The notes beneath the pieces were generated by a model. The model did no database searches. It was not told the origin of the DNA and saw only the letters and a program-made list of their open reading frames with translations. Positions 40,201 through 49,200 of a stretch of DNA of 64,000 nt are shown in pieces. Position 1 is the first letter of the stretch. Each line of letters opens with the position of its first letter. Made by a program: the position numbers and the translations under genes. Origin of the DNA: Echinococcus granulosus (lineage: Eukaryota > Platyhelminthes > Cestoda > Cyclophyllidea > Taeniidae); contig NW_020170409.1 in the NCBI RefSeq assembly GCF_000524195.1, positions 609,004 to 673,003 on the forward strand, given 5' to 3'.

Positions 40201-43200
40201 TTGTTGTTTTGCTTGATTTTATCACAGCATAATGATTTGCAAGTCGGACTTGACCTTTACGGTTGTTAAATAAATCTTACTACTGACTATCTGTTAGTAA
40301 ACTTTTATTTGCCATTTTTTAATTTGGGGTATCTCAATTGTTAACGTTTACCACGAGCTGATAAATCTCCAAATCCACAAATTCTGACGGTTTTTAGAAT
40401 TTCGATAAATAAAAGCGGGGGAATTTTGTCTGCTCAAGGTCAATTAATCTAGCTCCCTCGAACTATTACTTCGAATTGTGGATTAATGTTTGTGGCAGCC
40501 CCCCAGGTCATGAAAACCAATAATTTACCTCAACCCTTCCTAGTTTCGATTCCAATGCACACTGGAATATAAAATTCAATTAAAAATGTTATTTATCCTG
40601 CCTAATAAGCTATTTCTAAACTACTGTCCCAGTGCCTTTCTAACCACGACCAACAAGCTTTGTGCCAGCCTTTTTTACTTTCACTGCTTGTCACCAAAGT
40701 AGCGTTCTGTCTACCGCCCATCACGCCGTCTTGATGCCTTCAGGATAACCCGAGAGCTCATTCACCATTCAAAAGGTTATTGTGTTTTTCGTATGGCGGC
40801 CCTAGTCACTGTGCCATAGATCACACCCAAACTTACTCATTTTTGTTTGTTTTAATGCAGAGGGCTGCTACTGTTACCACTTTTTATTTTGCATTTATTC
40901 TGGTTGCAATAGCAGGACACTTTTGATAATTTAATCCGCTCGTTGTAAGACTTCTCACCTAAGCAAGCACATCTGCACGCCGCGCTAACGCTGGCGGTGA
41001 CCATCCATAATCCGCCCCGCCACCTTTTCAGCAATTCCCTAACGAACTTGCAACTAGCCGCCATGCCAATATTTTCTAGGTAGGATGTAAGGAAAACAGA
41101 CGAGTGACCTAGCCTCTCACACCATTGATAACCACGTGCAGTCTAGCGGCAACCCACGTGTCCCACAGCTAAAGCGGGCACGACACGTCTTCATCCCCAC
41201 CGCCACCAACGATTGAGTGGTTCAGACTTACAACAAAGAAGGCTGATAAGCAGTAGCTTCAATTGGCATTCTATTTTTTGGCATTTAATGAATACACATA
41301 GTCGGCGTCTATGTAACAGTGAGTGTTATTAGAAAGATTTATTAACAAAAGCACAATATTTTTCCTAAGAGGAGAACAAAAGAGGGAAAGGGGAAAAGAA
41401 GGAAAGCGAGTGAATGGGCTTAACTGGACGCGAGAGATGCTAGTTAGATCCGGGCAGTGGTAGTCTGACACGCAGTTTACTGTCTTTTTAAGGCGGGAAC
41501 CAGAGGGAGAACACGCGAGGGGGCACATGAAAAGCGATGATGCAATTAGTCGGGTATAAATCTTGGGTTAAGTGCGTGGCATGCAGGTCCTGGGTAGGCG
41601 TGTTCGACGATGGTTCCCTAACGCGTAGAACGAACCACAACTACACGCTCACTGGAGACGCACCTGGAGTAGACAGCAGCCAGAATGGCCACAAGGACGG
41701 CAAATACCATGCCTACCACGACGAGGAAGTAGGGCCACAGTCCACCCCTTCTAGCCGTGTACACCAGGACGCCGATCATGATAAGCGCCACACTGATGTA
41801 GAGGATTACGAAGCGTGCTGTGATCATGCCCGAGGGCACAGCAGTCTGGCAGAGCATGACAATGTCGAGGATGAAGACAATGATGAGACAGATTAGACCA
41901 ATGATGATCAGGAAGGTGACCGCAGTCATTGCCTCCTTGTCGTGGGTCGCGCCCCCGAAGGCCAGGCCGTAACGCCAGTCAGTGATAGCCAGAGCGATGA
42001 TGATGAGGCCGATAGCAATGCCCAAAAGGGCCGCGGTGAGTCTTCGCATTTCCATGGTCACGAGAGTACGTCTGAAAGTAGGCTAGGTTCGTCCAAAACT
42101 GCCCCTCTCCGCTGCTGCACACACACAGCAAACACGCGACGCGCATATCTGCCCTTGCCCTCCCTCGCGCTGGTTGTCCCTCCCCTCCCATTGGCTGCTG
42201 CATATCGACCAATCAGGGATGCGACTGGTGGCGGAGTTGTGTGGCTTACCGCGGATCCATTTGCCCGTTTCTATTATCGACCTTGCCGTGTGCGGAGGCG
42301 AACCAAGTTACCATGGTAGTCACAGTCGTGTACGCGCATATTTATGTCATTTGGGTCCCTATTGGTGCGCATTCAAGGTTGACAGTCTGACTAAGTTGGA
42401 CTTGTTTGCACACGCATGCAAAGTTGCTGCGCCAAATTTCATCGACCCGACATTCCACTAGAGATTGCCTTCTCTTCAAACACTTGATCCAAACCACTCT
42501 GTGCCAATTTGTCATCACTCGTTAGACCTAAAGCACAGCAGGGCATGACACGGTTCGGAATTTAGAGTGCAATCTACTCATTAGTGAGGTATTTATTAAT
42601 TCACTTCTAAAAGGTTTTTTAACTCCAAGCGAAATCCCATGTCGTGTTAGCTATTTCATTAAAGTGCAGGCTTTTCAGGCAATGACCTCCTGCTATCATA
42701 TCCAAATGCGAGTGAAATTGCCATCACTTAAACCCTACACTGACTGTTACGATCACAGGGCTTCTGGACCCGGATCTGACTGCATTTCGTGTGGCTTTTG
42801 TGACCAGGACTCTATAATCCGATGGTCGCCACTGTGTTTGGACGACAAGTCATGTGACGCGAGACCCTCCATTTAGCAAATAATGTGTGTCAAAGCGGGT
42901 GAATAATAGGCAAGGCAGCAGTCTGCTTTGTGCATGTGTGGCCATGTGCGTGCACACACACACAATGATTTAGTGGATTCTGCCTGCTTCACCTTCCGAG
43001 ATCGAAACAAAGGCGGCTGTAAATTACCAACAAAACCTATCGACAACCCTTATCCTTCTTTGTTTCCTCATATCCATCCCTGAGCAACACTTATAGAGCC
43101 ATCATTGATTCCGTTTTTGAATCCCTAGACGGCACTGGCAGGTACCACTTCTCCACAAGACTGGCAGCTCACCTAGCTGCAAGTTTTTCGTCTAATCATG

Positions 43201-46200
43201 TAGCCTTCTTACGACTAGGAAAAAATAGATGAAATGAGCCCTATTCTCTACTTGAATAATTCTGCCTCCTGGTTCCGTGTTCTGTTCTCATTGTGGATCT
43301 AAGCTAGTGAGGCTAAGTTGCTGCCCTGAACCTTACAGGTTTACATGCAACAGCAAACAGTTTCCCAGTTAGTTCAATATTCTGTCCACTTGAAAGCTCT
43401 CTCAAAGGCAGTTGCGGCTATGAGAGGTGAGATGTTGAAGGAAGTTCAAAAATTAGATTAATAAGAAGTGTATCACGTTTGGTTTAGGGACTCGCTTACC
43501 CACACCACCACAGCTGTCCGATCAACTAGATACCGTCCGAAAATACGGCGACACTCACTCAGCCCTCAGCAAGAATCCGCATGTCTGGCCAAATATCAAA
43601 GGTCTCTTGATATCCCAGAAACAGTCCACCTCCTCCGAACTTGTGTAGAACCTCTCACTCGTCGCTGGCCCAAATTTGATGCCAGCCCCCAACAAAGGTT
43701 AGCAAACTACAGCGGTGTGCAGTTGACTCTGTTTAGCCGAGCCCAAATCATCGGACCTGATGCTGATTGTTTAGCACGTCTGGGGCAGCAAGACCACGGT
43801 GAATCCGATAGTGGTGTCAATAGAAGGTGTTTCATTCCTCTAGAGGGCAAATTGGTCAAATTCACGGAGCGATGTATTCCTCCAATCACTTGCTTGCAGT
43901 TGTGGGGTGTCTGAGGGGGAGCAACGTCAAAATAATTGACTTGAATGACGTGGCTTCTTTCGAACTCAAAGACTTTGATCGCGATATGGTTTCCAACTTC
44001 TTTTTTAAGTATCTTCATTGAAATTTAAAGGACCTAAGTGCTCATTGTTCTCAAGATTTCTGGTGGCGTCAACCCATTTTAAGGACCGCTGGTGGAAGTA
44101 TTACGTAGGACTCACAGGAGTCCGCAAACCACATTTGGCCGATCCGCGAGAATAAGTGGGAACAATTATCCATTAAATTAACTTGTCTGTGTGATTATTA
44201 TGATGCTCCGGTTCTTGGTTTTTTGACGGAAATCGAAATCTGGGATCAGGAAGGAAAACTGCTGCTAGCAGTAGTGCAATGAGGGATTTGCTTAGTTGCT
44301 GTTGTTTTTGCGTCGACACGTAGAATGAGTGATCTCCGAAAACCACTGTGGCTTTAGCTCCAAGCAATGCAGAGGTGGCTATCGCCTTCATAGGCCAAAG
44401 TTGATGTAAGACTGGACTGTGGATAGAGGTGGGGTGCTCATCCGATCGTCCATCTTCATGAAATTAGAAAACGGTCCAGTTGTTTCCGTTTTGCACATTT
44501 TTGTCGCCTAATCTGGAGCTATCTGCAACTTTTACAGTCACATTGAGTTAATTCTTATATAAGTTTTGCTTGCCGCAGTTGTTATTATTTGAGCTCTGAT
44601 GCACTTGCCCCTTTGACCTCTTGAATGCAGCTAGTAGTGGGATTACGGTGTTTTTATTTTGCTCATTCTTTGATTTCCGTCGTCTTACATTCCTTTAGGT
44701 AGCCTTATTCCAGCTTACGAATAGGCATTCTGGCTTTGAATGTCAGTTCCCAGCACCTAACCGTAAGCGGATATGTCCATAACCCGATCTCCCTTCTCCA
44801 ATTTCACAGCCGTTCGTACCGATAACGGTACTGCTCAACTAGTTTTCGCCTCAAATCAGAACGCTTATTTTTGCATACGAAAAAACGCATTTTGCCTTAC
44901 ATTACGAAAATGACATTATCCATAGCACAATGCGCCGTTACATTGGCTCGTGGCCAAATGCCAGCAGACTGTTTGCTTTTGGCACTTAAGCTACCACTGA
45001 CTGATGAGGAGAGAATGCTCTCCCACCTTGAAATATCTGTCACTTCCCCTTCTATTGAAATACATCACAGTTCCGGTCTGAACCCTGCTGAATCTAGGTT
45101 GAAATTATCAATGGCGCTCTGATCCTACGTGCTTTTTGATTGATTCACAGGCGGCGGCACAGGACCCGGTAAATTGTGCCCTGACAGCTCTTCAGCTTAC
45201 CGAGTTGGACGCGGCGAGTTTTGAGGCAACCTACCAGTTGGTTGTGGAGGCGGCCAAATCAGGCAGTCTGGGACCAACTCACCTCTTCTCCGCAGCCCGA
45301 CACCTCGATGCTCGTGGCTATCCTCTCTGGGCCTTCCCTCTCACCGTTCACGCAATGCGTCTCTTCTCCCTCAGCGGTCTTCAGGTGGGCCCTTTGCTTT
45401 ATCTTACTTTGGTATCGCAACTACACCTACAGTTGGGGCTAGTGCCTTTAAACTGTTTATGCTGTCGAGACATGCGAGACAACCTTCCAACGTAGTCTAG
45501 TAGAAAGACTATCAGTCATTTTAAAAAATAAAGCATCACACCCACCCCTGGGAGTGCTTTTCGCTCTTCAGATTGGCCAATAGCGAGGGGCAACTTTGGC
45601 TATTCTTCCATTGGTGTGCCTGCTTTGGTTGCTGTCTCTAGGGCAATCGGCTCACCTATTCCCTTCTTTCTGTTGTGATACGGCTGTCTCGTAGTTAGCA
45701 TGCATGCGGGAAAGTTTGATAATTTTCGTCTTACTGATAGACAGATGGGCCAGTCGATGCCTCAAAACTATTAGGCTCCTTTCAAAAGTATTGACTGTAT
45801 ACGTTAAAATTACTTTGTTTATGGCCTAGATAATGTGACTAACAATTTCCGGTCGTTTGTTAACCCTTGTCATATGCTAAAACATGGTTGATATTTGCAA
45901 ATTGGTTAAACAAATAGCCAACCTTTATGCTTTATTCTGAAGGATTTCAATTAGGGCATAAGAGGCAAAACCCAAGAGATGATATTTTAAAGCTTTTTAA
46001 GTGTTGTCTTTTGCATCGTCAACTCGGAGTGAATAACCGGAGTCCACAACTTTCTAAGATATTTTTGTGTATCGCCGATTCGGTTACCCCCAGATTTTCT
46101 CGATTCCGAAGGAAGTTAGTCAAATAGTTTAGTTATTTGCTCTAAAAATTTGGAGTCACCTAATCATGGAATTATGAATTTTGTGTGGGTGTTCGATCTT

Positions 46201-49200
46201 GAAACGTCTTCCTGTTCGGGAGTTGTTGTCCACGCCATCATCGCGTAATATCGTGTGGAACATTCACCCTTTCCGCGTTTGCCCGCCAATCCAACTTTTC
46301 TGGATAACAGCATTGGAGCCTAAATACGAGGCATTTGTCTCCTTTTCCCTTTTAACTTGTCAACCTAACACCGCGGAGATGCACTGCCCAATTGACAGTG
46401 AGCGGGGCCGAAACATGGTTGGTTGACGGGGTCACGAACACTAACGCATGGGCACGTGCGTTCCTCATCTTGACTACCTCTCCCAATTTTACAGCCGCAT
46501 GTGTCCCATGCACACATCGGGTTTTCCTTCCCAAGGTGGTGCAAATTGCCTTTTTTTATTTATTGGCTCCTCTAAATAGGGAGGAGGGGTTCTGCCTTCT
46601 GTCGATCGTATACTCGATCTGTTAGCCCTTTTTTCCTTTACCCAGCGATCTTAGAAATTTGTCCTCTATTCTATCCATTCAAGCAAATTGTTCCGATCAA
46701 CGAACCACTTCTCAGGAACCTAAATTTGGGTTTGTTTATAAGTGCGCCTCTTACATAAGTGGATGCATTCACTAGGTCGCTGCAATATGGAGACCCATTC
46801 AAAACCTCTGGTAAGGGACGGATACAAAAAGAAAACATTTAATTTTTCATCGTTTTGTCATATAGGTAAAGGTTGTAAAATTAACCGTATTTGATTGTGT
46901 TGCAGTGTAATTTACATCCGAAACAGACAGTTGCCTTTCGCTTTCTCATTTGCATTAATTGTCCTGCCGGCAAGCAGCCTGACTACACCCAAAGGACGAA
47001 TTGGAATACTACATGCAGCGACTATGAATAGGCAAAATCACACCTTGATGCGATTATATGCCGAGTTTTCGACATATTCCAACTATTTGGGTGCATCCAC
47101 TCCATCAGCTACCGATTTTTGCCCACTTGCTCCGGAATGGAACAGCTTAACTGCTTAGCTCGAACAATTCATTAGGAAGGAGAAAACCACTTATATGTAG
47201 GAAGCATGGGAAAGGAGAATAAGATTTTCTTTCCTCATCGAAGAATAATTAGTATTTTTAAGTTTGCATTAGTCCCACTATTCCAAATATTCGAGGCTTG
47301 TATCAACAGCTGCCGAAATTTGGTAGCGGCGTAAGGTCGTTCTAGAGATATTTTTTCATCCCAGATATAAAAGCCTCCGTCAGGCTTGGGCTTAGATAAT
47401 AAGGTTATATGCTCAAAAAGGGAGATATTTTGCCTTCACACCGGTACAGAAAGGCCTGCGGTCACACATGACCGCATCAAATTGGGTCAAAACCACCCTA
47501 ATAATCAAACTACAAACTCATACACCATATAGCGTTATGGTTTAAGGGACATTGTAGGTTCTTTCAGGTCCTACCCAATTCGTGCAACAAACCAGTTCAC
47601 TACATTAGTGATTCTTCTAATAGCCTTAGCGATGTGATTTACCAATATTGACACCAAATTGATATCGAGCGTTCGCCAAGAACCCCGATTTTCCAGTCAG
47701 GCCCTGGAGATAATGAATGTAAACACCAAGGCGATGGAATTTGGAACATTGAATAGGGTAAACAGAGCCACAGTGCAGTGATGAGATGTAATGCAAAATT
47801 ACGTACCGAATTAAGGCACCAATCATCTGCAGTTGTTTTTCCATCCGTAGGAGAGCCATCCAGTGGCGCACGATGTGTTGTGGTCGTGTCTCCTGGCGCA
47901 TCGCATCGGTCTCACAGCGCTCCAGGAGATTCTCAGCCACGTGGTACGAAACGTACACTGTCCAACTCTCCTGGCGGATATTTTGCATCGCTGTCGTGCT
48001 CCACCACCACCGTCTCTTCCACCACTGCCCACGCCCCAGTACCATCCCCATTCCCACCACCACCCTAACCATCACCATCGTGTGGATGGCAATCGTGAGT
48101 CCACTCGAATTCCTTTTCTGCATGCTTTTGACGTCACATTTGGCCTCCCTCCAATTTGAGCAATAGTTCGGTCAGATGGTGTGGTCTCTTGATGTATTGG
48201 AATTCGCGGACTCGTTACCTTGCGTCAAAACCAGATGTTTGAATTACAGCCCCAGAGTTGTTGGATGATGTATGGGTCTTGATAGCAACCTCAGAAGGAC
48301 TTTTAGCCTGCTAAGAGAAAGGATGTATGCGGAACGTCACGACACCAAGATGGTGACCAAAATCAGTGCGGGTAAGATAACAATCAAGACAAATGTCATT
48401 CTGCCACCCACTCCTCCCTCTTATTGGATGTCCTTCTCCATGCCATCTATGGTTACCATTCTACTCTAAAAACCCTTTGCGAACCAGAAACGAAGATCAT
48501 CCTTTGCAGGTACGCATTTGATCCCGACGACGGTTTCGATGGATTCAGAGAGGCTCCTCCCATGTGTATTGTGTTAGTGAGACTCAATGACTGTACCAAC
48601 CAGGACTGGTACAGAAACAGAAAGCTTAAAGATAGAACCAGTTCAAGAAAGTAGAGGAGATAACTTCACAAAAATACCATTCCGTACCCACTCCTCTCGA
48701 CCACCTTGATGTGGGACTGTTTATCTGGATCTCATTCAGCTACTAGGAACGTAGGAGAGGTATCTTTTCTTCACATAAGTATCGCAGACACTTTTCTAGT
48801 AGACGTTCTCAAATCTAAAGTCATATTTTTTTTGAATTACTCCACTTCAGGATGTGCGATTAGTGTGATTTTCAAAAGTACGCCTGATTTTGATAGCCTC
48901 TCTGTTGTAAGGCTTACTACATTAAACGGCCCTCTGTGGTGTCCGTGTTTGATAGTCTGCCATCAATTTCGGACTTTTCTCACTTAGAGTGGGTGCGCTT
49001 ACCGTTGTCTCTACTCCGAAACCCGGAAGCTAGTGCCACAGATGGAAGAATGTTGGTGGTTAAAATAGAATCCTAGACTAGCATTCCCACTTCACAGTTG
49101 GCTTCGATTAGGGGCTCGTGTTATGAACGTAGATATGGGAGCCCTTTATCTGAGGACTTAAACAACTCCAGCAACCTATAATGGGGAAGGCTAATTTCTT

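Larger units (their letters stand above)
36734..45150 (+). other. intron 11 (8417 nt) hosting nested genes
   Basis: It runs from GTGGGT to TTCACAG. Inside lie three single-exon minus-strand genes for related four-TM proteins, a (CA)6 tract at 42953-42964 and two coding-looking plus-strand fragments (43.8 and 44.9 kb). The 36.8-37.5 and 39.1-41.3 kb stretches hold nothing I can support. Confidence 0.85.

Noticed and set aside
37581..42055. Calling the nested genes tetraspanins, claudins or MARVEL proteins
   Set aside because: They lack the CCG-containing large loop of tetraspanins and a clear W-GLW-C-C claudin signature; topology alone is not enough.
42056..42061. Start of nested gene C at 42061
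   Set aside because: That codon is GTG; the first ATG, in an ACCATGG context, is at 42055.
41537..42319. Plus-strand ORFs overlapping nested gene C
   Set aside because: They mirror the minus-strand coding sequence and its GC-rich promoter; the hydrophobic four-helix product is on the minus strand.
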